Positions 16,749-25,591 are shown, numbered from the stretch's first letter. The stretch: DNA of 64,000 nt from Mycobacterium sp. Marseille-P9652 (GCF_902652685.1 NZ_CACRUY010000020.1:18177-82176); one strand, 5' to 3'. Made by a program: numbers and translations. The notes: generated from the sequence alone by a model not told the origin.

Positions 16749-16754
16749 AGTCTA
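16749..16754 (-). promoter_or_regulatory. -10 element (TAGACT) of leaderless dnaG
   Basis: On the minus strand TAGACT ends 6 bases before the dnaG ATG, which supports both the start choice and a dnaG promoter between sodC and dnaG. Confidence 0.55.
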
Positions 16755-16768
16755 AGGGCGGACGGTCG

Positions 16769-17374
16769 CTAGCCGGTGCCGATGACGCCACATGCCACCC
16801 GATCCATCGCCTGATCGGTGTCGGTGGCGCCGTGCAGCATCAGCGCGGTCTTCGAGCCGGCCAGCAGGTCGTCCCGGGTGAACGCGTCGGTGGTGGTGAC
16901 CAGGTAGGCCGAGCCGTCCTGGCGCACCTCGAGGGAGGTCAGATCGCCGCTCTCGGGCTTGCCGGTGTGGCCGGGCGCCTGGTAGTGCTCGCCGGCAGAC
17001 AAGAAGTTGCCCGGCGCACCGCCGGTCGGCGCGACCGAGTTCGGCTCGCACTTGCCGATCTGGTGGACGTGCATCGCGTGGAACCCGGGTGTGAGGATGC
17101 CCCCGGCCACGGTCTTGACGGTGACGGTGACGTACCCGCCGGTGAAGTCGAACGTCGCCGTGGCGGCGTCGCGGCCGTCCGGGGTTTTCAGGTGCGCGGT
17201 AAGCGATTCGCCGCCGGGCGATGCGCTGCCGCTGGCCGGCGGCGTGGATTCGGCGCCCTTCACCGGCGGCGTGGTGCCCGGCTGACTGCTCGCGTGCTGA
17301 GGTGAATTGCAGGCGGTCGCGGCGACGACGGGAAGCGCCGCCAAGAGAGCGGCCGCACCACTGAATCTCATCAT
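16769..17374 (-). CDS. sodC: SodC-like Cu/Zn superoxide dismutase lipoprotein
   Basis: 201 residues. It has a hydrophobic signal segment and a possible lipobox ATAC with Cys22, so it is probably envelope-anchored. A Ser/Pro/Gly-rich linker and the Cu/Zn SOD barrel follow. Copper-ligand His are present (MHVHQIG, His102/104; GEHY, His130; LMLHGATD, His181), as are the disulfide Cys109/Cys195 and the active-site Arg192 (RVACGVI). The loop between the last His and that Arg is short ([12 protein letters not shown]), apparently about 25 residues shorter than I recall for M. tuberculosis SodC, which removes most of the electrostatic loop. M. tuberculosis has no gene between dnaG and dgt. TAGGCT lies 7 bases before ATG 17374, so a leaderless start fits. 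Confidence 0.88.
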   Translation of the reverse strand: MMRFSGAAALLAALPVVAATACNSPQHASSQPGTTPPVKGAESTPPASGSASPGGESLTAHLKTPDGRDAATATFDFTGGYVTVTVKTVAGGILTPGFHAMHVHQIGKCEPNSVAPTGGAPGNFLSAGEHYQAPGHTGKPESGDLTSLEVRQDGSAYLVTTTDAFTRDDLLAGSKTALMLHGATDTDQAMDRVACGVIGTG

Positions 17375-17381
17375 GCCGGGC

Positions 17382-17387
17382 AGCCTA
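17382..17387 (-). promoter_or_regulatory. -10 element (TAGGCT) of leaderless sodC
   Basis: On the minus strand TAGGCT overlaps the dgt stop codon TAG (17385-17387) and stands 7 bases before the sodC ATG. The sodC promoter is therefore embedded in the end of dgt. Confidence 0.5.
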
Positions 17388-18725
17388 TCCCGGGGCGCTG
17401 ACGCCGCTTTGGCGGGCGTCGACACGCTCCAGCCGGCCCTCGGTGTACGACGCGATCTGGTCGACCACCACCCGCAACCGGGCGCCGTCGTCTGCCGCGG
17501 CGTCGAACGCGGCGGCGAAGATCGGGTCCAATGTGCCGGGCGCCCCGGCGTAGAGCCACTGCGCCACGCGGTGAATGCGTTCGCGCTGGCGGGCCTGGGT
17601 GTCGCGGTGCCGCGGGTCGGACATGATGAACTGCAGCGCCAGGATTTTCAGCAGGGCCACCTCGGCGCGGACGACATCGGGGACGTGCAGGTCGGCCCGG
17701 TAGCGCACCAACGTATCCGTCGCCGCCGCGCGGGTGGCCGCGATCGCGGCCGACGCGAACCTGCCGACCAGCTCGCTGGTCAGCCGCTTCAGCGCGACCG
17801 ACGCCGCGAGCGTGGCGTCGTACTTGCCCACCGCCGCCACCACGGGCAGGCCGGACAGCCGCCGGGCGGCGGCCATGAAGTCGTCGGCGCTCACGTGGGG
17901 GAACTCGCTCTCACCGAGCTTGGCCAGCGTGGCGACCTCGTCGTCGTCCGCCAGCACCCGCAGGTCGATGCGCTGCGAGACGACGCCGTCCTCGACGTCG
18001 TGCACCGAGTAGGCGACATCGTCGGCCCAGTCCATCACCTGCGCCTCGAGGCAGATCCGGTCGGGCGGCGCGCCGCGTCTCACCCAGGCCGCCGGCTCAC
18101 GGTCCTCCTCATAGAAGCCGAACTTCCGCCTCCCGGTGCTCTTCGTGTTCGGTGGGCAACGCCCGCGTGTCCAGGGATACTTCGTCACCGCGTCCAGCGC
18201 GGCGCGCGTCAGGTTCAGGCCGACGCTGTTGCCGTCGGCGTCAAGGACTTTGGGCTCGAGGCTGGTCAGGATCCGGAAGTTCTGGGCGTTGCCCTCGAAG
18301 CCGCCGTGGCTCTCGGCGACCTCATCGAGTGCGCGTTCGCCGTTGTGGCCGTAGGGCGGATGCCCGATGTCGTGGGCCAGGCCCGCGAGTTCGACCAGGT
18401 CGAGGTCGCAGCCCAGGCCCACCGCCATCCCGCGCCCGATCTGGGCAACCTCGAGCGAATGCGTCAACCGGGTGCGCGGGGTGTCCCCTTCGCGGGGCCC
18501 GACGACCTGCGTCTTGTCAGCGAGTCGACGCAGCGCCGCGCTGTGCAGGACGCGCGCGCGGTCGCGGGCGAACTCGGTGCGGTGTTGGTTCTCGGTGCCC
18601 GGCAGACCGGCAGCCTTCGGCGCTTCGCGTACCCGTCGCTCACGGTCGAAGTCGTCGTAGGGGTCGTGCTCGTGCGTGTTGTTCACCGCAGCACAGTCTG
18701 CCAGGGCGCCCGCACTTGTCGTCAC
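17385..18725 (-). CDS. dgt: Deoxyguanosinetriphosphate triphosphohydrolase-like protein
   Basis: HD-superfamily dNTPase that removes triphosphate from dGTP or other dNTPs and tunes nucleotide pools. Up to 446 residues. The HD metal site is visible as [13 protein letters not shown] and [15 protein letters not shown], with a later [14 protein letters not shown] supplying the last Asp. Homology begins near [14 protein letters not shown], so the true start may be a GTG about 14 codons inside the given GTG. A TAGCGT -10 at about 18760-18765 (minus) overlaps the promoter of the divergent TPM gene. It corresponds to Rv2344c. Confidence 0.93.
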   Translation of the reverse strand: MTTSAGALADCAAVNNTHEHDPYDDFDRERRVREAPKAAGLPGTENQHRTEFARDRARVLHSAALRRLADKTQVVGPREGDTPRTRLTHSLEVAQIGRGMAVGLGCDLDLVELAGLAHDIGHPPYGHNGERALDEVAESHGGFEGNAQNFRILTSLEPKVLDADGNSVGLNLTRAALDAVTKYPWTRGRCPPNTKSTGRRKFGFYEEDREPAAWVRRGAPPDRICLEAQVMDWADDVAYSVHDVEDGVVSQRIDLRVLADDDEVATLAKLGESEFPHVSADDFMAAARRLSGLPVVAAVGKYDATLAASVALKRLTSELVGRFASAAIAATRAAATDTLVRYRADLHVPDVVRAEVALLKILALQFIMSDPRHRDTQARQRERIHRVAQWLYAGAPGTLDPIFAAAFDAAADDGARLRVVVDQIASYTEGRLERVDARQSGVSAPG

Positions 18726-18751
18726 GCCGCGGGCGCTGACGGTGGCCGGGC

Positions 18752-18757
18752 TAGATT
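18752..18757 (+). promoter_or_regulatory. -10 element (TAGATT) of the leaderless TPM gene
   Basis: TAGATT ends 6 bases before ATG 18764 and there is no Shine-Dalgarno, so a leaderless transcript is likely. It shares the short divergent region with the dgt promoter. Confidence 0.55.
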
Positions 18758-18763
18758 GACGCT

Positions 18764-20743
18764 ATGCGCATCGCTCGCCTGCTCGGGGTGATCCTGACGC
18801 TGCTCGGCCCGGGACTGCTGCTGGCGCCGGCGGCAGGCGCCCAACCGCCGTCACGGCTGACCGATTACATCACCGACGACGCGGGCGCGCTTTCGGACTC
18901 GGGTCGCGCGGCGGTCAGCTCGGCGCTGGACGAGCTGTACACCCATCGCCACGTCCGGCTCTGGGTGGTCTACGTCCACGACTTCTCGGGCCAAAGCGCG
19001 GAGGACTGGGCGAGGCAGGTCCGCCGCATGAGCGACCTGGGTGACTACGACGCGCTGCTGGCCGTGGCCACCACCGCGCGCTCGTACGCCTTCCTGGTGC
19101 CCACGGCGGTCAGAAGCGTGAACGCGGCCCAGGTGGATGACCTGCGGCGCAACAAGATCGAACCGGCGCTGCACAACGGCGACTGGGTTGGCGCGGCGGA
19201 CGCGGCGGCCGACGGGCTCGACCCGCCGAGCAGTTCGTCGGGCCCCGCGTTTCTGCTCGTCGCGCTGGCCGCGATCGCCGTCGCCGTGGTCGTGCTGCTG
19301 GTGGTGATGCGCTACCGGCGCCGGCGCCGGCGCGCCGCCGCACTGGCCGCGGCCCGTCGGGTCGACCCCACCGACGTCAACGCGCTCACGGCGGTGCCGC
19401 TAGAGGCGCTCGACGACCTCTCGCGCTCGATGGTGGTCGACGTCGACAACGCGGTGCGCACCAGCTCCAACGAACTCGACCTGGCGGTCGCCGAGTTCGG
19501 TGACCAGCGGACCCAACCGTTCACGCAGGCCGTCAACAACGCCAAAGCCGCTCTGTCACAAGCCTTTACGGTGCGTCAACAGCTCGACGACGACGCGCCC
19601 GAGGCACCGGCGCAGCGCCGCGAACTGCTTACCCGGGTGATCGTGTCGGCCGCGCGGGCGGACCGCGAACTCGAGTCGCAGACCGAAGCCTTCGAGCAGC
19701 TGCGGGACCTGGTGCTCAACGCGCCGTCGCGGCTCGACGGTCTGACGCAGCAGTACGTGGAACTGACGTCCCGCATCGACCCGGCGGCCGAGCGGCTGAC
19801 CGAGCTGCACAACGAATTCGACTCGACCGCACTGGCTTCGGTGTCCGGCAACGTCGCGGCCGCCAAGGAGCGGCTGGCCTTCGCCGACCGCAACATCGGC
19901 GTTGCCCGCGAGCGGTCCGGTCAGGCGGTGAGTGGGCAGCAGACCGCGCTGGTGGACGCCTTCCGCGCCGCCGAGTCGGCGCTCGGTCAGGCGCGGGCGC
20001 TGCTCGACGCGGTGGACAACGCCGCTGCCGACATCCGGCACGCCGTCGACGCCCTGCCGTCCCTGCTGGCCGACGTCGACGCCGGAGTCGCGCGGGCGGA
20101 CGGTCTGCTCAAGCAGGCGCAGAACGCGAGGTCGTCCCACAGCGGCGAGTTGGCGTCGGCCCGAGAGGCGGCCGCCCACGCGGTCGACGGCGCGCGCGCC
20201 AGGGGGTCCGCCGACCCGCTCGGCGCCTTCGCAAACCTGACCAAGGCCGACGCCGACCTGAACCGGGTGATGGCGGAGCTAGCCGAGGAACAGGCGAGCG
20301 CCGAGCGGCTCCGGCGCTCGTACGAGCAGGCCGTGTTCACGGCCGAGTCCCGGGTGCGCGCCGTGTCCGACTACATCGACACCCGCCGCGGCAGCGTCGG
20401 CCCGGAGGCCCGGACCAGGCTCGGCGAGGCCACCCGGCACCTCCAGGCCGCGCGGGACAAGGGGACGAGCGATCCGGGCGAGGCGATAGCGCACGCCAAC
20501 GCGGCGTCGACGCTGGCCGCTCAGGCGCAGTCGCTGGCCAACGCCGACGTGCAGTCGGCCCAGCAGGCCTATGCCGGGCGCGGCGGGAGCGACACGGGGG
20601 CCATGCTCGGCGGCATCATCATCGGTGACCTGCTGAGCGGCGGCATGCGCGGCGGGTTCGGCGGTTGGAGCCCGACGTCGTTCGGCGGCTCGGCCGGGGG
20701 CTCGTCCGGCGGCGGCCTGATGGGTGGCGGCGGCCGCTTCTGA
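18764..20743 (+). CDS. TPM-domain membrane protein with coiled-coil region (Rv2345-like)
   Basis: 659 residues. It has a signal peptide ending near AGAQ (about residue 27) and a TPM/Psb32 (TLP18.3) domain (SRLTDYITDDAGALSDSGRA through about residue 150). A transmembrane helix at about 165-185 is followed by an Arg-rich stop-transfer (RYRRRRRR). A long cytosolic helical/coiled-coil region (about 200-600) leads to a Gly/Ser-rich tail ending GGGLMGGGGRF. TPM proteins occur in envelope and photosystem maintenance, but the mycobacterial role is unknown. Size and layout match Rv2345. It ends just before a very strong hairpin. Confidence 0.88.
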   Translation: MRIARLLGVILTLLGPGLLLAPAAGAQPPSRLTDYITDDAGALSDSGRAAVSSALDELYTHRHVRLWVVYVHDFSGQSAEDWARQVRRMSDLGDYDALLAVATTARSYAFLVPTAVRSVNAAQVDDLRRNKIEPALHNGDWVGAADAAADGLDPPSSSSGPAFLLVALAAIAVAVVVLLVVMRYRRRRRRAAALAAARRVDPTDVNALTAVPLEALDDLSRSMVVDVDNAVRTSSNELDLAVAEFGDQRTQPFTQAVNNAKAALSQAFTVRQQLDDDAPEAPAQRRELLTRVIVSAARADRELESQTEAFEQLRDLVLNAPSRLDGLTQQYVELTSRIDPAAERLTELHNEFDSTALASVSGNVAAAKERLAFADRNIGVARERSGQAVSGQQTALVDAFRAAESALGQARALLDAVDNAAADIRHAVDALPSLLADVDAGVARADGLLKQAQNARSSHSGELASAREAAAHAVDGARARGSADPLGAFANLTKADADLNRVMAELAEEQASAERLRRSYEQAVFTAESRVRAVSDYIDTRRGSVGPEARTRLGEATRHLQAARDKGTSDPGEAIAHANAASTLAAQAQSLANADVQSAQQAYAGRGGSDTGAMLGGIIIGDLLSGGMRGGFGGWSPTSFGGSAGGSSGGGLMGGGGRF

Positions 20744-20754
20744 GCGGTCCAGAT

Positions 20755-20794
20755 ACGTCATGCCCCCGGGTACGAGTACCCGGGGGCATGACGT
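20755..20794. terminator. Perfect 19-bp hairpin between convergent genes
   Basis: Arms 20755-20773 and 20776-20794 are exact inverted complements, GC-rich in the centre, with only two bases between them. It begins 12 bases after the TPM stop and lies 42 bases past the end of the convergent esx gene. It has no U-tract on either side. It is best read as a bidirectional intrinsic terminator of the mycobacterial type that lacks a U-run. Confidence 0.75.
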
Positions 20795-20835
20795 TGCTTA
20801 CGCGAGGTGCGGGCGGGCGCGCCGCCCGTACCTTG

Positions 20836-21120
20836 CTAGGCCCAGCTGGAGCCGACGGCGCTGTCGGTGCTCGACATGTTGTTGCCCGCCGTCTGCACCT
20901 TCTGGCCGTGAGCGTTGGCCTGCTCGTAGATCACCTGGAAGTTACGACCCAGCTGGGTGATGAACTCCTGGCAAGCCACCGAACCGGCGCCACCCCAGAA
21001 GTCACCGGCAGCCAGCACATCGCGAACGATGGCCTGGTGCTCGGCCTCCAACGAGGCGGCCTGGGCGCGAATCGTCGCGCCGTGGGCGTCGACGTCGCCG
21101 AACTGGTAGTTAATCGTCAT
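20836..21120 (-). CDS. esxO: WXG100 protein, EsxO/EsxN-type (ESX-5 family)
   Basis: 94 residues, a small helical-hairpin protein secreted by a type VII system as a dimer with its CFP-10-like partner. It has FWGGAGS (the WxG turn near residue 41) and the Mtb9.9-family sequence NYQFGDVDAHGATIRAQAAS. It lies 48 bases downstream of the esxP-type partner and has a good GAGAGG ribosome-binding site. The order esxP-esxO beside dgt/Rv2345 matches Rv2347c-Rv2346c. These proteins are immunodominant T-cell antigens. Confidence 0.93.
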   Translation of the reverse strand: MTINYQFGDVDAHGATIRAQAASLEAEHQAIVRDVLAAGDFWGGAGSVACQEFITQLGRNFQVIYEQANAHGQKVQTAGNNMSSTDSAVGSSWA

Positions 21121-21168
21121 GGTTTACGTCCTCTCAAAGTTTGAATGTCTGGGAAAGTTGGCCGGCGA

Positions 21169-21465
21169 CTAGCTGCCGAGGATCTGCTGCGAAGCCTGCT
21201 CTTGCTGCTCGTAGTTGTTGGCGTCGCGGATCAGGCCGTCGCGCACCCCGTGCAGCATGTTGACGATGTTGCGGAAGGCCTGGTTGACCTGCCCCATCGT
21301 GTCGTAGGAGGTCGCCTGGGCCTGGCCGCTCCAGCCGGCACCGGCGATGTTCATCGACGACGCCCACATCTTGCGGGCCTCGTCCTCAACGGTCTGGGCG
21401 TGGACCTCGAAGCGGCCCGCCATCGCCCGCATCGAGTGCGGGTCGGTCATAAAACGTGTTGCCAT
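21169..21465 (-). CDS. esxP: WXG100 protein, EsxP/EsxM-type
   Basis: 98 residues, of the QILSS/CFP-10-like family and partner of the downstream EsxO-type protein. The WxG turn is [10 protein letters not shown] (near residue 45) and the C-terminus is [12 protein letters not shown]. The C-terminal YxxxD/E-like export signal reads YEQQE. The ATG at 21465 has an AGAAGGG ribosome-binding site. A gene for an Rv2348c-like protein ends 123 bases upstream and could belong to the same transcript. Confidence 0.93.
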   Translation of the reverse strand: MATRFMTDPHSMRAMAGRFEVHAQTVEDEARKMWASSMNIAGAGWSGQAQATSYDTMGQVNQAFRNIVNMLHGVRDGLIRDANNYEQQEQASQQILGS

Positions 21466-21588
21466 GTCGGCTGTTCCCTTCTGGTTAATTACTTGGACTT
21501 GACATACAGATTGAGTCTTGATGCCCGGCGTCGGGGCCTGACCAGCCGCCGGTCATGTGCGCATCACCGACAGTCCTCATCCCCTTTC

Positions 21589-21951
21589 TCAACCGGCCGC
21601 CGGGGAATGCGGTACCACCTTGCTCGTGCGCGGCAGGTCGAAGCGCGGTTCGGCCTCGCCTTCCCACGCACTCCATTGGGCTTGCTCGCCCCACTCGGCT
21701 TGCTCGCCCCATTGGGCCTGCTCGGCCCATTCGTCCATCCCCTCGGCTGGTTCCGTGGAAATCAGGCCGGGGATCGGCTGGTCTGCGACGTTGGTGCCCT
21801 CGTCCGTGTCGGTTGCCCAGTGGTCGTAGTCGTCGGGCGGGACGGCCACGCCCCAGGTCAGCGGGACGGACAGCCCGCCCAGCATCCCCGATTCACCCCG
21901 AACCGCCGACACCGAATCGTCCGGCAACGGCGAACCGAGAGGTAATAGCAC
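21589..21951 (-). CDS. Rv2348c-like acidic protein with Trp-rich tandem repeats
   Basis: 120 residues from GTG at 21951, chosen for its strong AGGGGG site. The N-terminal half (LLPLGSPLPDD, ESGMLGGLSVPLTWGVAVPPDDYDHWA) and the end (PHSPAAG) are what I recall for Rv2348c, a small antigen gene beside esxP in M. tuberculosis. The middle holds repeats of the pattern WGEQAQ/WGEQAE. The repeated acidic and Trp residues and the SVPxxW motif, also found in PPE proteins, suggest a link to ESX/PPE export. No signal peptide is visible. Function unknown. Confidence 0.72.
   Translation of the reverse strand: MLLPLGSPLPDDSVSAVRGESGMLGGLSVPLTWGVAVPPDDYDHWATDTDEGTNVADQPIPGLISTEPAEGMDEWAEQAQWGEQAEWGEQAQWSAWEGEAEPRFDLPRTSKVVPHSPAAG
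21673..21726. repeat. 18-bp tandem repeat, three units
   Basis: Units at 21673-21690, 21691-21708 and 21709-21726 differ at a few positions and lie in frame in the Rv2348c-like gene. Each encodes six residues ending in Trp-Gly or a close variant. A fourth partial unit follows. The repeat number could vary between strains. Confidence 0.75.
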
Positions 21952-22019
21952 GTTGCCCCCTTCCGCAACCGGTTTGGAACACTCGGCTCAGCGGCGACAA
22001 ATAACCACCGAGCACTCGA

Positions 22020-22032
22020 ATCGTAAGCCAAT
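22020..22032 (-). promoter_or_regulatory. Shared 13-base upstream element (copy 1)
   Basis: On the minus strand this reads ATTGGCTTACGAT, 69 bases upstream of the Rv2348c-like start. It contains TACGAT, a good TANNNT -10. An identical 13-mer lies upstream of the PPE gene. It is probably a shared promoter core or regulator site. Confidence 0.45.
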
Positions 22033-22440
22033 GCCGAAGACAATATCGAGGAATCACCGATTTTCGCTTGGTTCGGCGGTAGCCTTCCGTCCCCGGGCTC
22101 GATTCCCCGGGTGTGGGGCCGGGCGCGAAGACCTGGCACCGATCGGGCGGGCCCGGCCGCACCAACGATCTGTCGACTGGAAATCCCTTGTGCGTCAGGG
22201 TGATCCCACGCAGGACGACGTTAGGTAGGTCACCTGCGTACACCGGGAATGGCGGGTCGGCGGCATTCGGGTCGCCATCAAGGACCGAGATTCCGTTCTC
22301 GCCGATCCGAAAAATGCCGTCGCTTGCGGGCAGAAAATTTCTTGATCGACGGCCGAAAACACGCCAATGGCGCGGGTGACACCGTGCTCTCCCGGTTTGC
22401 CATCCGCGCCATGACGTTAGTCAAGCCGCTTGACCTGCTG
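22033..22440. other. Intergenic region without a supported gene
   Basis: About 400 bases between the PPE stop and the promoter element of the Rv2348c-like gene. Frames on either strand are short, without recognisable families or ribosome-binding sites, and the base composition is less GC-biased than in coding DNA. No strong hairpin was seen after the PPE gene. Confidence 0.5.
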
Positions 22441-23643
22441 TTATCCGACCCCGGTGCGCGGGACCACGCTGGGCCGATTCTGCACCACGTGCGGGCTCGC
22501 TCCGCCGCGACCGAGCATGCCACCGGGCGCGCCGCCGGCGCCCATGCCGCCCATCGGCATCGGCATCATCGGCATGCCGCCGCCCATCGGCGCGCCGGCG
22601 GCTGCCGCGGCGCCGCCGGGCATCTCGCCCAGACCCGACATCGCGGCGCTGACCATCTTGGCCGGGGCCGATCCCTGCCAGGTCGGCGGAACGGACATGG
22701 CGCCCACCAGGCGCGCCTTGCCGAGGCCGGCCGCGGCGTCGCCCAGGCCACCGACGCCTCCGCCTCCCATGCCCTTGGGCAAGCCGGCCGGAGCGACGTT
22801 GTCGACGAACTTGGGTACGGCGGCGGCCGTGTTGGCGCCGGCCAGCGAGGCCGAGTTCGAGGCGCCCATGCCGGCCTGCGCGGCCATCATGATCGGCGAG
22901 ATGGCCATGCTGCCCGCCTGTATCGCGGGTGAGGCCACCGATTGGAGGGTGGAAATCGGCAGCGCGTTGGCCAGCGCGGAAACCCCCGCCACGGCGGGCT
23001 CGACCCCGGCCTCGACGGCGCCCAGCGGAGCAGCGAGCCCTGCCGTCGCCGTAGAAGCCAGCGTCCCGGCCTGCGCGGCGAGCCCCGTCAGCGGATCCGC
23101 CAGGCCCGCCAGACTCAGCGGCGGCAGGCTGAACGCCGGCAGCGCCGAGGCAACCGTCAGCGCCCCGGTGTGATAGCCGAACATCGCGGCCACGTCCTGG
23201 GCCCAAAACTCCATGTATTCGAATTCGGTCGCGAAGATCGCGGGCGTGTTCTGGCCGAGGATGTTGGTCGCGATCAGGGCCATCAGCTGAGTGCGGTTCG
23301 CGGTGACCAGGGCCGTCGGGATGGTCGCAATCTGCGCCACCTCGAACGAGGACGCCGCCGTCCGTGCCTGGGCACCGGCCGCCTCGGCCTGAGCCGCCGC
23401 GGCGCTCAGCCACCCGATGTACGGCGTCGCGGCGGCTGCCATCGCCACCGAGGCGGGGCCCGCCCACGGGCCGCTGGTCAGGGCCGAGACCACTGACTGA
23501 AACGACGAGGCCGCCCCCGCCAGATCGGCCGCCAATCCGTCCCAGGCCGACGCCGCAGCGTGCAACGGTCCGGATCCCGCGCCCGCGTACATCAGCGCGG
23601 AGTTGATCTCCGGCGGGAACCACGGAAAGGAAGGAAACGTCAC
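22441..23643 (-). CDS. PPE-family protein, SVP subgroup (PPE38-like)
   Basis: 400 residues from GTG at 23643. The PPE domain has [19 protein letters not shown] at the N-terminus, SGPWAGPAS (the WxG turn), [15 protein letters not shown], and [10 protein letters not shown] near residue 130. The C-terminal SVP motif reads [11 protein letters not shown] (about residue 318) and the tail is Gly/Met/Pro-rich. PPE proteins leave the cell by ESX systems, usually with a PE partner and EspG chaperone; no PE gene adjoins. Sequence and position near dgt/esxPO and glyS resemble the PPE38/PPE39 neighbourhood (Rv2352c-Rv2353c), but the plcABC genes of M. tuberculosis are absent here. PPE38 matters for ESX-5 export of PE_PGRS proteins in M. 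tuberculosis; the same role here is only a suggestion. Confidence 0.9.
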   Translation of the reverse strand: MTFPSFPWFPPEINSALMYAGAGSGPLHAAASAWDGLAADLAGAASSFQSVVSALTSGPWAGPASVAMAAAATPYIGWLSAAAAQAEAAGAQARTAASSFEVAQIATIPTALVTANRTQLMALIATNILGQNTPAIFATEFEYMEFWAQDVAAMFGYHTGALTVASALPAFSLPPLSLAGLADPLTGLAAQAGTLASTATAGLAAPLGAVEAGVEPAVAGVSALANALPISTLQSVASPAIQAGSMAISPIMMAAQAGMGASNSASLAGANTAAAVPKFVDNVAPAGLPKGMGGGGVGGLGDAAAGLGKARLVGAMSVPPTWQGSAPAKMVSAAMSGLGEMPGGAAAAAGAPMGGGMPMMPMPMGGMGAGGAPGGMLGRGGASPHVVQNRPSVVPRTGVG

Positions 23644-23725
23644 AGGCCCACACCTCCAGCCGCGTCAGCGGCTTCGACTCTCACTCGGCACGCGCGACAA
23701 CGGACGTATTCCGCGCCACAACAGG

Positions 23726-23738
23726 ATCGTAAGCCAAT
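23726..23738 (-). promoter_or_regulatory. Shared 13-base upstream element (copy 2)
   Basis: The same ATTGGCTTACGAT as at 22020-22032, here 83 bases upstream of the PPE start. It includes the -10-like TACGAT. The rest of the 23644-23980 intergenic stretch shows no gene. Confidence 0.45.
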
Positions 23739-23980
23739 CCCGCCACGAAAAGTGATGCTTTCACCAAATCATTATGCCCGTCCCGGGTCGAGACTGCGGC
23801 ACGAAAGAACGCACCTCAGTCAGCCGTCCGCGGCGACGTCCAAAACCCGCGCTGAGCAGGCCTTTCCATCGCCCCGACCAACCGGCGCCCATGCGCTCGT
23901 CCGCATCCCGGTGCGTCACCCCGCCCCGGGCGGCCGTCCGAAAGTGCGAAAGGCCGAATTTTCGCTGGCGCCCGACGACG

Positions 23981-25366
23981 TCAGCAGCCCTTGAGCCGCT
24001 GGGCCAGGTAGTCGGCGACCCCGCCCATCGGGACCCGTTCCTGGGTCATCTTGTCGCGCTCGCGCACGGTGACCGCATTGTCCTCGAGCGAGTCGAAGTC
24101 CACCGTCACGCAGAACGGCGTCCCGACCTCGTCCTGGCGCCGGTAGCGCCGACCGATCGCGCCGGCGTCGTCGAAGTCGATGTTCCACGATCCGCGCAAT
24201 TCGGCCGCCAGGTCGCGGGCCTTGGGACTCAGGTCGGCGTGCCGGGACAGCGGCAGCACGGCGGCCTTGACCGGCGCCAGCCGCGGGTCCAGCCGGAGCA
24301 CCGTTCGCTTGTCCACGCCCCCCTTGGCGTTCGGGGCTTCGTCCTCGGTGTAGGCATCGATCATGAACGCCATGAACGAACGGGTGAGGCCCGCCGCCGG
24401 CTCGATGACGTACGGCACGTAGCGGGTGTCGGTGGCCTGGTCGTAGTACGACAGGTCGGCGCCGGAATGCTTTGCGTGCGTGGACAAGTCGAAGTCCGTC
24501 CGGTTCGCCACACCCTCCAGTTCACCCCACGGGTTGCCGGCGAAGCCGAACTTGTATTCGATGTCGACCGTCCGGTCGGAGTAGTGCGACAGCTTCTCGG
24601 GCAGGTGTTCGAACAGCCTCAGGTTCTGCGGATCGATGCCGAGGTCGACGTACCACTGGTGCCGGGTGTCGATCCAGTACTGGTGCCACTCCTTGGCGGT
24701 CGACGGCTCGACGAAGAACTCCATCTCCATCTGCTCGAATTCGCGGGTGCGGAAGATGAAGTTGCCCGGCGTGATCTCGTTGCGGAAACTCTTGCCGATC
24801 TGCCCGATCCCGAACGGCGGCTTCTTGCGCGCCGTCGTGACGATGTTGGCGAAGTTGACGAAGATGCCCTGCGCGGTCTCGGGGCGCAGATAGTGCAACC
24901 CCTCCTCGGTCTCGATGGGCCCGAGGTACGTCTTGAGCATCATGTTGAACTCGCGCGGCTCGGTCCACTGACCCTTGGTGCCGCAGTCGGGACAGACGAT
25001 CTCCGTCATCGGCACGGAGTCGGGATCGTCGATGCCCTTCTTGGCCGCGTACGCCTCCTGCAGGTGGTCCTGACGATGCCGGTGATGGCAGTTCAAGCAC
25101 TCGACGAGCGGGTCGTGGAACACCTCGACGTGGCCCGAGGCCACCCACACCTGGCGCGGCAGGATGATCGACGAGTCGATCCCCACGACGTCGTCGCGGC
25201 CATTCACCACGGAACGCCACCATTGGCGTTTGATGTTCTCCTTCAACTCCACGCCCAGCGGGCCGTAGTCCCACGCCGACCGCGTGCCCCCGTAGATCTC
25301 GCCCGACGGGAAGACGAACCCCCGCCGTTTGGCCAGGTTCACTACGGTGTCGATGACGGACGCCAC
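23981..25366 (-). CDS. glyS: Glycyl-tRNA synthetase (dimeric type) with zinc ribbon
   Basis: Class II synthetase charging tRNA-Gly, 461 residues if started at GTG 25366. There the family homology ([15 protein letters not shown]) begins and AAAGGAG lies 11 bases upstream. In-frame starts exist further up to 25492, but they would overlap the smtB operator. Motif 2 ([20 protein letters not shown]) and motif 3 ([14 protein letters not shown]) are present, as is a C-terminal anticodon domain. Four Cys (CLNC at 90-93, CPDC at 125-128) form a zinc-ribbon-like insertion. My memory of M. tuberculosis GlyS is that this region lacks the Cys pairs. The gene is divergent from the zinc regulators smtB-zur, as in M. 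tuberculosis (Rv2357c-Rv2359). Confidence 0.95.
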   Translation of the reverse strand: MASVIDTVVNLAKRRGFVFPSGEIYGGTRSAWDYGPLGVELKENIKRQWWRSVVNGRDDVVGIDSSIILPRQVWVASGHVEVFHDPLVECLNCHHRHRQDHLQEAYAAKKGIDDPDSVPMTEIVCPDCGTKGQWTEPREFNMMLKTYLGPIETEEGLHYLRPETAQGIFVNFANIVTTARKKPPFGIGQIGKSFRNEITPGNFIFRTREFEQMEMEFFVEPSTAKEWHQYWIDTRHQWYVDLGIDPQNLRLFEHLPEKLSHYSDRTVDIEYKFGFAGNPWGELEGVANRTDFDLSTHAKHSGADLSYYDQATDTRYVPYVIEPAAGLTRSFMAFMIDAYTEDEAPNAKGGVDKRTVLRLDPRLAPVKAAVLPLSRHADLSPKARDLAAELRGSWNIDFDDAGAIGRRYRRQDEVGTPFCVTVDFDSLEDNAVTVRERDKMTQERVPMGGVADYLAQRLKGC

Positions 25367-25488
25367 GGCGTGGTGCACTCCTTTGACTTTGGGGTTGAGC
25401 CTTCGGGGGTCGAGGGGCCGGACATGCGCGGCGGGCATAGCAGCGCGCGGAGCACCAGTCATGGTAACGATCGGCGTCGCGGTCTTTG

Positions 25489-25508
25489 ACATGCGTCATC
25501 ACGCATGT
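25489..25508. promoter_or_regulatory. 8+8 inverted repeat, candidate SmtB operator
   Basis: ACATGCGT (25489-25496) and ACGCATGT (25501-25508) are perfect inverted arms around CATC, 84 bases before smtB and between it and glyS. ArsR/SmtB repressors bind imperfect palindromes near their own promoters and release them on zinc binding, so autoregulation of smtB-zur is likely. Confidence 0.6.
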
Positions 25509-25591
25509 GACAGTGGAGGTCGGGCCGACGGCTACCGCTGACGGCCAGCGATCCCCCTACCTGGCACTTTCGAGGTGACGGTCTCTCTCCC

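Noticed and set aside
22249-22932. Plus-strand open frame opposite the PPE gene end
   Set aside because: Composition is Arg/His/Ala/Gly-rich as expected for the antisense of a Gly/Met/Pro-rich PPE tail; no homology.
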